This document shows positions 1 through 8,277 of a stretch of DNA of 64,000 nucleotides, in pieces. The stretch covers positions 2,728,001 to 2,792,000 of the forward strand of contig NC_004347.2 of NCBI RefSeq assembly GCF_000146165.2, written 5' to 3'. A program made the translations under genes and the position numbers. The notes below the pieces were generated by a model. The model worked only from the letters and a program-made list of their open reading frames with translations. It did no database searches and was not told the DNA's origin. The stretch comes from Shewanella oneidensis MR-1 (GTDB taxonomy: Bacteria; Pseudomonadota; Gammaproteobacteria; Enterobacterales; Shewanellaceae). Every line of letters begins with the position of its first letter. The stretch's first letter is position 1.

Positions 1-301
1 TAAAAAACAGCTGATCATGAACGTTTTTAAGGGTATCAAAAAAATTAGGATTAAAAATATTACCGCTGGTGTCTTCGACCGCCACCATAATGCTATTTGC
101 GCCCCCAAAATCCTTTTGGTGCTTGAGGTAAGTTTGCATATAACTATGGTTGAGTGGAATATTTTTAATAAATGCCGCATCCATTTTTAATTGGCTGGCT
201 TGGTATCCCAAAAAAACCGTTACCAAAATGAAAATGCTTACCACCCAAGCACGGTTGCGGAACAAAAATGACTCAAATCCGTTGACCAGTTTTTCTAACA
301 T
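1..301 (-). CDS. RND-superfamily exporter, N-terminal fragment
   Basis: Partial gene that runs off the left edge; about 100 codons are visible from an ATG at 301. The product begins MLEKLVNGFESFLFRNRAWV and continues with one hydrophobic membrane segment (about residues 17-33, VVSIFILVTVFLGYQ), then a periplasmic stretch with IPLNHSYMQTYLKHQKDFGG and SIMVAVED. This start, with one membrane helix followed by a soluble loop, is typical of the predicted RND-superfamily (MMPL-like) exporters encoded next to DUF1302 and DUF1329 genes. It lies 31 bases downstream of the YCF48-like gene on the same strand and is probably the last gene of that operon. The substrate cannot be told from the sequence. 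Confidence 0.8.
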   Translation of the reverse strand, partial: MLEKLVNGFESFLFRNRAWVVSIFILVTVFLGYQASQLKMDAAFIKNIPLNHSYMQTYLKHQKDFGGANSIMVAVEDTSGNIFNPNFFDTLKNVHDQLFF

Positions 302-332
302 CTTATCGGCCCTGTTATTGTTGTTTTATAAT

Positions 333-1343
333 TTATGGCTTAAGTGTGAGTAGCCCTTGGCTACCCGATAACCACACATTCCCTTGGTTATCTTTGGCAA
401 TTGAAACTAAGTTTTCCCCTTGGCGACGAGTCACAATACTCGAACTATCATCCTGATTTAACTGGATAACAATGCCGGCATTACCTACAAGATATAGGCT
501 AGTCTCTGAGGTTGCCATAACACCGTTGATAGATGATTTAACTGGCATATCAATCTCATCCCATTGGGCAAGGCTCAAATCGGCCTTAAAGACGTGCCCT
601 CTTAGCCCCATCACGTAAACCGCATCCTGCAGCTGAATGGCGTTAAACATAGAGCCATCATAATCAAACCCCGTGCGGGTAAAGCTTTGGCCTTTGTCTG
701 CCGACATCGCCACTAAGCCAAGCTCTCCCACCAATAATAGACGCCCATCCTTAAGCGCTATCATCCGATTAAAATGCGGCAATAAAGATGCTCGCTCAGT
801 AAGGTAGGCTGCTTGATCGCTGTTTTTTAACTCAGCGAGGTAGGAGACGTCCTCTTCGGCAAGCAGCTCTTCATGGAATTCCTCAGTCCAATTTGCGCCG
901 CCATCGCGGGTGCGATAAAAGAGTCCGTAGGCACCTATCGCCATACCTTCTTGTTCATTTAAAAACAATACATCAAGGAAAGGCTTTTCGATTTCAGTCG
1001 ACTGCATTTGTAACGACCAAGTCTGGCCGCCATCTTGAGTATGCAAAATAGTGGCATCGTGCCCAACAGCCCAACCGAATTTTTCATTTAAAAAGAAAAC
1101 CTTTGTTAACTGAACGGAAGTCGGCGTCGGGACTTGTTGCCATTTGTCCGTTAGCACTAAAACATGGCCTCGCTCACCTACAGCAACTAAATGCTGGCCA
1201 GCATGGGCGATATCTAACACTAATGAAGATGCCGCCAGAGGCTGAATTTGAGGGAAATGCTCTGACTGTGCAGAAAACGAAGGGGAAAAAAATAAACAAC
1301 CAACACTTATCGCAGCGACACATTGAAGGATGCGAAACGACAT
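333..1343 (-). CDS. YCF48-like periplasmic beta-propeller protein
   Basis: A 336-residue protein with an N-terminal signal peptide (hydrophobic core up to about residue 24, SFSAQ). It then carries repeated blades of the BNR/YCF48 type: KVFFLNEKFGWAVGHDATIL, HTQDGGQTW, GMAIGAYGLFYRTRDGGANW, LLLVGELGLVAMSADKGQSF and VWLSGSQGLLTL. YCF48 was named for a photosystem II assembly factor, but in non-photosynthetic proteobacteria the same fold occurs as a periplasmic propeller of unknown function beside an RND exporter. The ATG at 1343 is preceded by AAGGAAG. A GC-rich hairpin separates it from the upstream DUF1329 gene. A role as a periplasmic partner of the exporter is an inference from the operon. 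Confidence 0.85.
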   Translation of the reverse strand: MSFRILQCVAAISVGCLFFSPSFSAQSEHFPQIQPLAASSLVLDIAHAGQHLVAVGERGHVLVLTDKWQQVPTPTSVQLTKVFFLNEKFGWAVGHDATILHTQDGGQTWSLQMQSTEIEKPFLDVLFLNEQEGMAIGAYGLFYRTRDGGANWTEEFHEELLAEEDVSYLAELKNSDQAAYLTERASLLPHFNRMIALKDGRLLLVGELGLVAMSADKGQSFTRTGFDYDGSMFNAIQLQDAVYVMGLRGHVFKADLSLAQWDEIDMPVKSSINGVMATSETSLYLVGNAGIVIQLNQDDSSSIVTRRQGENLVSIAKDNQGNVWLSGSQGLLTLKP

Positions 1344-1366
1344 ACAAACTTCCTTAAACTAATGAG

Positions 1367-1383
1367 GGGGCGCTTAGCGCCCC
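1367..1383 (-). other. Intra-operon GC-rich hairpin
   Basis: GGGGCGC at 1367-1373 pairs with GCGCCCC at 1377-1383 across a 3-base loop, in the gap between the DUF1329 stop and the YCF48 start. On the minus strand no run of T follows, so it is more likely an mRNA-stabilising or attenuating hairpin than a full terminator. Confidence 0.55.
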
Positions 1384-1398
1384 TTTTACCGTAGCTAA

Positions 1399-2763
1399 TT
1401 AACGGATACCTTCGCGACGCAGCGCATCTGGGGTAAAGTTTGCTTCACTCAGTTTGGCATCAAAGTTATACATGCCGCTCTGGTTGTCTAACCCCATGGC
1501 CAAGTAACGACGGGACTGTAGATCGTGGAACACTTCTAAGGTATCCCACTGCGCTGGAACTTCGTAATAGTTCAAACCATGGGCAACCGCCACACGGTAA
1601 AGCTCATCACGGTTGTCGTACAGATCGGCAATCGATACTTGCCATGAGTCTTCGTCAAGATACATCACGCGAGTTTTGTAGATATGGCGCATACCGTCTT
1701 TCAGTGTCGCCTTTACTTCCCATACGCGGTGTTTTTCCCAACGGACAAACTCAGGATTAATATGACCGGGTTTTAAAATCTGATCATATTTCAGCTTATC
1801 TGAATGCAATTTGTAATCGTTGTAAGGAATATAGATTTCTTTCTTGCCCACAAGCTCCCAGTTATAACGCACGGGTGAACCGTTAAACATGTCGAAATCG
1901 TCCGTAGTGCGCAGACCATCGGATACTGTGCCCGGTGTATCAAACGCAACGTTTGGTGCCTTACGAACACGGCGCTGGCCAGTGTTATAGGTCCATGCTT
2001 GGCGCGGTAACGCTTCTTGGTCCATGGTTTCTTTCACCAGCAGTGCTGTTCCTGCGAGGCGCGCGGGTTGAGTGACAACCTGTTTGAAGTAGAACAAGGT
2101 GTTACTGGCTTTTAACTGATCGAGGGTGATCTCTGGGCGAGAGTACTCGAAGCGAATTTCCTCAGCGGTTTCCACTAAGGTGTAACTTCCATCTGCTGTG
2201 GGTGCAGCTTGGCTACGAGAGGTCTCTACATCCATACCACGGAAGCGGAGGATATGGTTCCAAATTGCTTCTAAGCCATTGGCTGGGATTGGGAAGGGAA
2301 TACCAATTGATGCACCTGAAATTCCATTACCTTGCGCCACCAATTCAGCACGGGTTGCATTGACTTTAGTCGCATCGTACACAAATTGCGGTACAGACGC
2401 ACTACGACGAGTCTTGTACACATTCATCTTGTAAGTATTAGGATAAAGCTCAAACAGTTTCATCTGACCAGGGGTCAAATAATCTTTATATTGTGCTTTA
2501 TTTGCATTGGTAATGGTGAATTCAATTTTATCCTCAGGGAAAGGATCTGGATGATGCATTCCCTTAGTGTAACCCGCTATAGGCTTAGTAATACCACCAT
2601 CCCATGCTGGAATTGAACCATCGGCGTTACCTGCTTTTTCAGCACCTAATGGAGTTAATTCGTTACCCAGTTTTGCGGCTTCTGCTTCAGAGATCTTCGC
2701 CATCGCTGCTGGTGCTACAAGTGCCATAATCACCGCACTTGCCAATATCGACAGTTTCTTCAT
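1399..2763 (-). CDS. DUF1329 domain-containing periplasmic or outer-membrane protein
   Basis: A 454-residue protein with a clear signal peptide (MKKLSILASAVIMALVAPAAMA, printed in two parts here: MKKLSILASAV then IMALVAPAAMA), predicted mature start at KISEAEAAKLG. The segment KISEAEAAKLGNELTPLGAE followed by GSIPAWDGG is the typical DUF1329 opening, and the length fits the family. DUF1329 proteins are thought to share the outer-membrane lipoprotein-sorting (LolA-like) fold and almost always sit beside a DUF1302 gene. Here the DUF1302 gene is 12 bases upstream on the same strand, so the two are surely co-transcribed. From memory, homologues in Pseudomonas putida (PP_0765/PP_0766) have been linked to use of fatty-acid esters or alcohols; whether that holds here is unknown. 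Confidence 0.9.
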   Translation of the reverse strand: MKKLSILASAVIMALVAPAAMAKISEAEAAKLGNELTPLGAEKAGNADGSIPAWDGGITKPIAGYTKGMHHPDPFPEDKIEFTITNANKAQYKDYLTPGQMKLFELYPNTYKMNVYKTRRSASVPQFVYDATKVNATRAELVAQGNGISGASIGIPFPIPANGLEAIWNHILRFRGMDVETSRSQAAPTADGSYTLVETAEEIRFEYSRPEITLDQLKASNTLFYFKQVVTQPARLAGTALLVKETMDQEALPRQAWTYNTGQRRVRKAPNVAFDTPGTVSDGLRTTDDFDMFNGSPVRYNWELVGKKEIYIPYNDYKLHSDKLKYDQILKPGHINPEFVRWEKHRVWEVKATLKDGMRHIYKTRVMYLDEDSWQVSIADLYDNRDELYRVAVAHGLNYYEVPAQWDTLEVFHDLQSRRYLAMGLDNQSGMYNFDAKLSEANFTPDALRREGIR

Positions 2764-2775
2764 TGTTATAGTCCT

Positions 2776-4818
2776 TTAGATCGAATACTTGATATTGAAT
2801 GAAATATAATCACGATCTGCCATCGCGTTGGTTGTACCTACACCACCAAAGAAATTGTTGTAGGACAGATCTGCGCCCCAGCGGTTTTGGTATTCAAAGT
2901 TAAGACCCAAGGCGACTGACTTACGTCCTTCAGTGAATAGGAACATAGGATCTGGGGTAATACCATCAACATCGTGTGAGAAAATCATTCGTGGAGACAT
3001 GTTCACACCGGCAAACAAGTTATTGAACTCAGCTTTGGCTACAAGGCGGTATCCCCAGGCGAAATCCGTTGGGAATGGGTTGGTTTCAGGGCCGTTATGC
3101 AACGCTTGGATAATGCCCGGCATATCAGGATTACCACCAGAGCGCGCTGTACCAGGGCCATTTAAACGCAGTTCATCAAAGCCAGGCATATCATGGATCC
3201 ACACCCCACCGACTTCAGCCAACATAGTCAAGTTATCCAGTCCCAGTGTTGGACCAAATAAGTGAGTGAACGTGGCTTGCGCCTGAGTGGTGTCTCGGCG
3301 GATAAAACCGTCGACAGTGTCACCAGGTTTGACACCATCAATTTGTGAAATACCGTTGAAATCTGGGCGAATACCTGCATTAGCTAATTGTTGTGGCATA
3401 CCAGCAAACAACAGTTCTACGTCATCGATTTGCAACGGTTCATCTTGACGGTGGGCAATTTCAGCACCGACTGAGGTATCACCCAGTGAAGTGTTAAAAC
3501 TAAAGCCGTAGAGTTTAATGTCTTCAGGATAAACAATTTGCGCCTTAGAGAAGCTTTTTAAGCTCAGCAGCAAATCGCGATTAATATCCCCGGCATTTTG
3601 CCCAAGTACCGCTAAATCGGATAACAGCGCACCTGTGCTAAAATCGGCTGCAGTACCGCTGATCAGCGGACGGCGACTATGGTAGTTCATAAAGTAGAAA
3701 CCAAACTCGGTATCGCCCAATTCAGGCGCATAATAACCTAGCTTGATACCATATTGCCCATCATTACTCGGCGATTGCTCATCCTGCACTAAGGTCACTT
3801 TAGTTGGATATGCCAACGCCATCGCAACGAGCTGTTGCGTTGGAATTGTCTGACCGCTGGCGATCATTCCTGCAAGACGTTGATATTCTTGCATCACAAA
3901 GTCTAAATTAATATCAGGGTTGGCGTTAAAACCTAGCTGTGCGTTTTGGTTGTAACCACCAAAGCCCGCAAAATCGTTAGTCGCAAAAATTGAACCGGGT
4001 GTAGGAACCCAAATTGGTTCCCAATCATATTGATAGAAAGCTTCTACCGATAAATTTTCCGTGATCCCTAAAGAGGCCCAAACCATACCTTGAGGTCTAA
4101 AGGCTTCTTTCAGTTCAGCACCGGGAGCATTAAGGATGTTCAAATCAACGGGGTTAATCTCACCGATACCGTGGGCGATAAGCGTACTTTCCCCCCAAGA
4201 GACGACTTGGTTACCCACACGAATAGACAGAGGATTTGCACCGTCATTCAAATCAAAATTCGCATAGACGAAGGCATCCAGCAGACGGATGTCCTTACAT
4301 TGCACCTCTGAAGCACGGTTATCTTGACAAGGATCGTATTCTTTCCCTGTTAGCGGATCGTTGAAGTCATAATTACCATCATTTAATTTACGATCGTAGA
4401 AATACATGCCACGCGCAAATAAACCATAGTTTTCATACTTCAGAGACAGCTCATGTAATCCTTTAACGATCTCTGAAGTGGTATCACCTTGAGAATAAAG
4501 TAAATTACTTAAGTCATTATTGCTTGAATAGGAGCCTGGTTGCGCCCAAATCTCAGCAGAAGTGTATTTGGTATTGCCAAAAGCAGTATAATTTGACCAA
4601 TCAAATTGTGGCTGGTTAACCTTACCGATTTGTCCTGCCCAATCGCGCTCACCCACACGCCAACTGGCACCAGCGGTCCAAGTTGAGTCAAAAGAACCTT
4701 GTACTGCCCCCCAATCGAATGCAACTGCATTAACATTCGACACCATCAATAAACTCAATGCCGACGCCACCCCCAAAGCAAGCGCCGACTTGTTAAAACC
4801 TTTTTTAACAATTTTCAT
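2776..4818 (-). CDS. DUF1302 domain-containing outer-membrane protein
   Basis: A 680-residue protein with a long signal peptide (basic MKIVKKGFNK, hydrophobic core, end near SNVNAVAF at residue 33). The mature part is rich in aromatic, alternating beta-strand segments, as in an outer-membrane barrel, and ends NFFGGVGTTNAMADRDYISF then NIKYSI, a plausible last strand. VGNQVVSWGESTLI followed by GIGEINPVDL is characteristic of DUF1302. The ATG at 4818 is preceded by GGAGAGC. It is the first gene of the minus-strand operon with the DUF1329, YCF48-like and RND genes. A role in moving a hydrophobic compound across the outer membrane is an inference from fold and partners. Confidence 0.88.
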   Translation of the reverse strand: MKIVKKGFNKSALALGVASALSLLMVSNVNAVAFDWGAVQGSFDSTWTAGASWRVGERDWAGQIGKVNQPQFDWSNYTAFGNTKYTSAEIWAQPGSYSSNNDLSNLLYSQGDTTSEIVKGLHELSLKYENYGLFARGMYFYDRKLNDGNYDFNDPLTGKEYDPCQDNRASEVQCKDIRLLDAFVYANFDLNDGANPLSIRVGNQVVSWGESTLIAHGIGEINPVDLNILNAPGAELKEAFRPQGMVWASLGITENLSVEAFYQYDWEPIWVPTPGSIFATNDFAGFGGYNQNAQLGFNANPDINLDFVMQEYQRLAGMIASGQTIPTQQLVAMALAYPTKVTLVQDEQSPSNDGQYGIKLGYYAPELGDTEFGFYFMNYHSRRPLISGTAADFSTGALLSDLAVLGQNAGDINRDLLLSLKSFSKAQIVYPEDIKLYGFSFNTSLGDTSVGAEIAHRQDEPLQIDDVELLFAGMPQQLANAGIRPDFNGISQIDGVKPGDTVDGFIRRDTTQAQATFTHLFGPTLGLDNLTMLAEVGGVWIHDMPGFDELRLNGPGTARSGGNPDMPGIIQALHNGPETNPFPTDFAWGYRLVAKAEFNNLFAGVNMSPRMIFSHDVDGITPDPMFLFTEGRKSVALGLNFEYQNRWGADLSYNNFFGGVGTTNAMADRDYISFNIKYSI

Positions 4819-5156
4819 TTTAGCTCTCCGTACCCTGCTGGATTCTTTGTTCTAGGAATTACAACCAACATCTTGTTAGCTCACAGGTAACATCATTGTT
4901 ACAGCAATTAATCCCCATGAGCAAGGCACAGTTAGATAAAATTTTCTAAAGAATTAAGCACGTAGACACATTTATGTCATCTAGTACAAAGATAGGATTT
5001 AAATTAGAAAAGTAGAAGATAGGAATGAATGGAAAAAACAAGATAAAAAATCATATTTTTCATCAACATAATAACAGATAAAATATCATATTTTCTGAAT
5101 TGTAATTAGTCGACCGTTTAAAGTAATTGCTCTAAGTTAAAATCAACAATTTGTTT
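4819..5156. other. Intergenic region, AT-rich, promoter of the DUF1302 operon
   Basis: 338 bases without a gene, between the DUF2835 stop and the DUF1302 start. It holds the GTAACA/TGTTAC palindrome and two similar AT-rich direct repeats, AATCATATTTTTC near 5049 and ATATCATATTTTCT near 5085. These could be an A-tract promoter region for the DUF1302 operon. No small gene or terminator was seen. Confidence 0.5.
4887..4902. promoter_or_regulatory. Palindrome upstream of DUF1302 operon, candidate operator
   Basis: GTAACA at 4887-4892 and TGTTAC at 4897-4902 form a perfect 6-bp inverted repeat with a 4-base centre, 69 bases upstream of the DUF1302 start. Position and symmetry suit a dimeric regulator. 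No known consensus was matched. Confidence 0.35.
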
Positions 5157-5372
5157 CTACAATCGCTCTAATGACACAAATTGCCCTTTATCATCGAGCA
5201 CCAGTTTAAATTGCCCATGGATCCCGTTTTCAGTTAAAAAACGCCTAAAATGCCGCCCGTTAATCCACAGGATCCGCCCTTGGCTTTCACGAACTTCAAC
5301 TTTATCGGCCAGCCCCTGATAGTAAGGTAAAAAATCTTGGTAGCTCAGGGTTAACTTAAAATACAATTCCAT
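5157..5372 (-). CDS. DUF2835 family protein
   Basis: A 71-residue soluble protein with no signal peptide or membrane segment. MELYFKLTLSYQDFLPYYQG, the central GRILWINGRHFRRFLTENGI and the end FVSLERL match the small DUF2835 family (beta-rich, conserved gammaproteobacterial proteins of unknown function). The length is typical. It stands alone in front of the MITE-like repeat; the nearest upstream gene on this strand is pepN, 272 bases away. Confidence 0.8.
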   Translation of the reverse strand: MELYFKLTLSYQDFLPYYQGLADKVEVRESQGRILWINGRHFRRFLTENGIHGQFKLVLDDKGQFVSLERL

Positions 5373-5407
5373 ACTGATAAGGGCAGCAAAGTGCTGCTCT
5401 CCTCCTC

Positions 5408-5644
5408 TAATTAACCTAAACTCGGGGTAACGAGTGTCGAAAAACCTAAATTTAATAAACTAAATCAATGCTATAAATGATTATTGTGAAACGAAAAATC
5501 TATTATCTGGCTGAATGCGCAGGTTTTGCGCATATCAAGGCGCTCTGTCTAACCATAGCGAGCTATGGTTAGACAGAGCAACGCAGAGAGGCCCGAAAAG
5601 ATGCCTATTCAGCGGCTCTGCTTATCTCGAGTTCAGGTTAATTA
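5408..5644. repeat. MITE-like element with terminal inverted repeats
   Basis: A 237-bp non-coding block bounded by TAATTAACCTAAACTCG (5408-5424) and the inverted copy CGAGTTCAGGTTAATTA (5628-5644), matching at 16 of 17 positions. Inside lie a long palindrome (5542-5579) and an outer imperfect inverted pair, GCTGAATGCGCA near 5512 and TGCCTATTCAGC near 5601. No coding potential was seen. The right end touches the last base of the pepN stop codon. The form is that of a non-autonomous transposable repeat or a composite REP-type element; copy number elsewhere cannot be seen from this window. Confidence 0.6.
5542..5579. repeat. Perfect 18-bp-arm palindrome inside the MITE-like element
   Basis: GCTCTGTCTAACCATAGC (5542-5559) is followed after GA by its exact reverse complement (5562-5579). 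As RNA it would fold into a long hairpin on either strand. No T-run follows, so a terminator role is not evident; it may mark or protect the 3' end of the pepN message. Confidence 0.8.
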
Positions 5645-8194
5645 CTACTGCGCTAAGGCTTTAGACACTTTCTCGAATAAATCCTTCGAGAGTCCAGGCA
5701 AGTCTAATAAACGCGTTAAACAGGCTTTAATCTTAGATTGACGTGTTTCATCGAATTTACTGAATTGGATTAGCGGTGTCACCATTCGCGCAGCAACCTG
5801 TGGGTTAAGCTGGTTCAAGTTGATAAGGCATTCAGTTAAAAACTCATAACCTTGACCATCAATACGGTGGAATTGATAAATATTCCCAGCGGCAAAACTA
5901 CCAATAAGCGAGCGAACGCGATTGGGATTGCCCATACTAAAACTCGAATGTTGTTGTAATTGCCGTAACTTATCAATCACATCATCACTATCATGGGTCG
6001 CCTGTAACATAAACCATTTGTCCATGACTAACGGCGTATCACGCCAGCGCGTCTCAAACTGAGCCATTAAATGGTCACGGCAAGTTAAAGAGCCTGTATT
6101 GGCTGCACTCAAGGCACCAAGAGAGTCTGTCATGTTGTTAGCTTTTTCAAACTGTTCAACCACAAAGGTTTCTGCATCACTGCTAACTCGGCTAAGCCAA
6201 TTTAGACATTGGTTTTTAAGGGCTCGAGCTTTAGTGCAATCCAAATTAACTAATGAGCGATAAAGTGCCGTTAACTCATCTTCACAGTATGCTGCAAGCT
6301 CGGTGAGCACAAATTCACGGGCTAAGGCTAATGCATCAAGGTCAACAGTATCGGTTTGCTCAACCAAAGCGGAAGCCGATGGAATCGCTAAGATCTCAGC
6401 CTTCAGTGCTTGATCGAGTTTCTCATCGAGTAAAGCCCCTTTAAAACTGTCCTTAACTCTTTCATCTAAGGTCATCGTCTGATGTTGCTGTAAATGTTCA
6501 ACATTTTGCCAAATTGCTTGGCTAACGAGTGTGACTGATGCCTCCCAACGCGCCACTTCACTCGAAGCAAAACGCATCAGATGAACAAGTTGGTCAACTT
6601 CAAAGGGATAATGTAATTTAACCGGCGCAGAGAAATCTTGCAACAGTGACGCCACAGGTTTATGGTTGAGTCCTTCAAAAGTAAATACTTGTTCGGCTTC
6701 GATAAAATTGAGCACTTGGTTAACCAGCGACAGCCCCTTCTCATCCAACAGTTCAAGACTAAAAGGAATATGCAGCGGCGATAAGCAACCTGCTAAAGTC
6801 TGTTTAAGTGTTAACTGATAACGCCCTGATGCAGCATCGAAACTATCGCTTGCGGTCACCATCGGGGTGCCTGCTTGGCTATACCAGAAGCGGAATTGGG
6901 TTAAATCGATACCACTGGCATCTTCCATCGCCGCGACAAAATCATCGCAGGTCACAGCTTGACCGTCGTGACGTTTGAAGTATAACTTCATCCCCGCTTG
7001 AAAATGCGTTTCGCCAAGCAAGGTGTGCATCATACGAATGACTTCAGCGCCCTTGTTATACACTGTCACAGTGTAAAAATTATTCATCTCAATGACAGAT
7101 TCTGGACGGATAGGATGGGACATAGGGCCAGAATCTTCCGCAAATTGCTGATTCTTGATCACTTTAATTGCGTGAATTCGATTCACAGCGCGAGAGTCTA
7201 AATCCGAGCTAAATTCTTGATCGCGGAAAACGGTTAAGCCTTCCTTGAGACTTAGTTGGAACCAATCACGACAAGTGACCCTATTTCCAGTCCAGTTATG
7301 GAAGTACTCATGACCAACGACGGATTCAATCCCATGATAATCATCGTCTGTTGCAGTCAAAGTATCAGCGAGAACATATTTAGTATTGAAGATATTTAAG
7401 CCTTTGTTTTCCATCGCACCCATATTAAAAAAATCGACGGCAACGATCATATAGATATCTAAGTCATACTCGAGGTCAAAACGGGATTCATCCCAGGCCA
7501 TGGACTTTTTAAGGGACGCCATCGCGTGGTGCGCCTTATGTAAATTCCCTTTATCAACAAAGACCTGTAACACCACTTTGCGATGGCTACGGGTAATAAA
7601 CTCATCCTGTAACAGGTCAAAATCACCTGCAACAAGGGCAAAAAGATAGGCAGGTTTGGGAAATGGATCTTGCCAGCGTACATAATGGCGTCCGCCATCG
7701 AGCTCGCCTTTGTCAATCAAGTTACCGTTACTCAGCAGGAATGGGAACGCAAGCTTGTCCGCTTCAATACGCACTGTGTATTTAGCCAATACGTCAGGAC
7801 GATCAAGGAAATAAGTGATACGTCTAAACCCTTCAGCCTCACACTGGGTGCAATAGGCACCATCGGACATGTAAAGCCCTTCAAGACTCGAGTTAGCTTC
7901 AGGATCAAGCTGAGTGATGATCGATAACTCAAACTCATCAAGCCCAGTCGCAATAGTCAAATGACCTTCACTCTCGTGATACACCGCTGCTTGTCCATCA
8001 ATCACCACACTCACTAAGGTTAAACTTTCCCCATCGAGCACTAAAGGATTGGCGTGGTTTGAGGTACGTTTGACCTTGCTAACGGCTTTAACAAGGGTGT
8101 TTTTACCATCGAGATTAACATCTAAGTCAATGGTTTCAATCGTGAACGGGGGAGCTTGGTAGTCTTTGAGGTATTTTGCTTGAGCTTGGGTCAT
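5645..8194 (-). CDS. pepN: Aminopeptidase N
   Basis: An 849-residue M1-family zinc metallopeptidase, close to the length of E. coli PepN (870). The substrate-binding GAMEN motif is at residues 259-263 (FNMGAMENKGLN). The zinc site HEYFHNWTGNRVT begins at 295, giving H295, E296 and H299, with the third ligand E318 in LKEGLT. The C-terminal half is the helical DUF3458 region. It trims N-terminal residues from peptides in the cytoplasm, the last step of protein turnover. It is a single gene with its own gap on both sides; downstream lies the MITE-like element, whose end abuts the stop codon. Confidence 0.97.
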   Translation of the reverse strand: MTQAQAKYLKDYQAPPFTIETIDLDVNLDGKNTLVKAVSKVKRTSNHANPLVLDGESLTLVSVVIDGQAAVYHESEGHLTIATGLDEFELSIITQLDPEANSSLEGLYMSDGAYCTQCEAEGFRRITYFLDRPDVLAKYTVRIEADKLAFPFLLSNGNLIDKGELDGGRHYVRWQDPFPKPAYLFALVAGDFDLLQDEFITRSHRKVVLQVFVDKGNLHKAHHAMASLKKSMAWDESRFDLEYDLDIYMIVAVDFFNMGAMENKGLNIFNTKYVLADTLTATDDDYHGIESVVGHEYFHNWTGNRVTCRDWFQLSLKEGLTVFRDQEFSSDLDSRAVNRIHAIKVIKNQQFAEDSGPMSHPIRPESVIEMNNFYTVTVYNKGAEVIRMMHTLLGETHFQAGMKLYFKRHDGQAVTCDDFVAAMEDASGIDLTQFRFWYSQAGTPMVTASDSFDAASGRYQLTLKQTLAGCLSPLHIPFSLELLDEKGLSLVNQVLNFIEAEQVFTFEGLNHKPVASLLQDFSAPVKLHYPFEVDQLVHLMRFASSEVARWEASVTLVSQAIWQNVEHLQQHQTMTLDERVKDSFKGALLDEKLDQALKAEILAIPSASALVEQTDTVDLDALALAREFVLTELAAYCEDELTALYRSLVNLDCTKARALKNQCLNWLSRVSSDAETFVVEQFEKANNMTDSLGALSAANTGSLTCRDHLMAQFETRWRDTPLVMDKWFMLQATHDSDDVIDKLRQLQQHSSFSMGNPNRVRSLIGSFAAGNIYQFHRIDGQGYEFLTECLINLNQLNPQVAARMVTPLIQFSKFDETRQSKIKACLTRLLDLPGLSKDLFEKVSKALAQ

Positions 8195-8220
8195 TTCGTT
8201 CCCTTTAACACTGATTTAAA

Positions 8221-8248
8221 TAAGAAAAACGCGCCATAAGCGCGTTTT
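8221..8248 (-). terminator. Terminator of prc
   Basis: AAAACGCGC (8226-8234) and GCGCGTTTT (8240-8248) form a hairpin that on the minus strand is followed by TTTTTC. It lies 29 bases after the prc stop. Confidence 0.75.
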
Positions 8249-8277
8249 AAGATAAGGTAAACAGGCGTAAACTCCGC

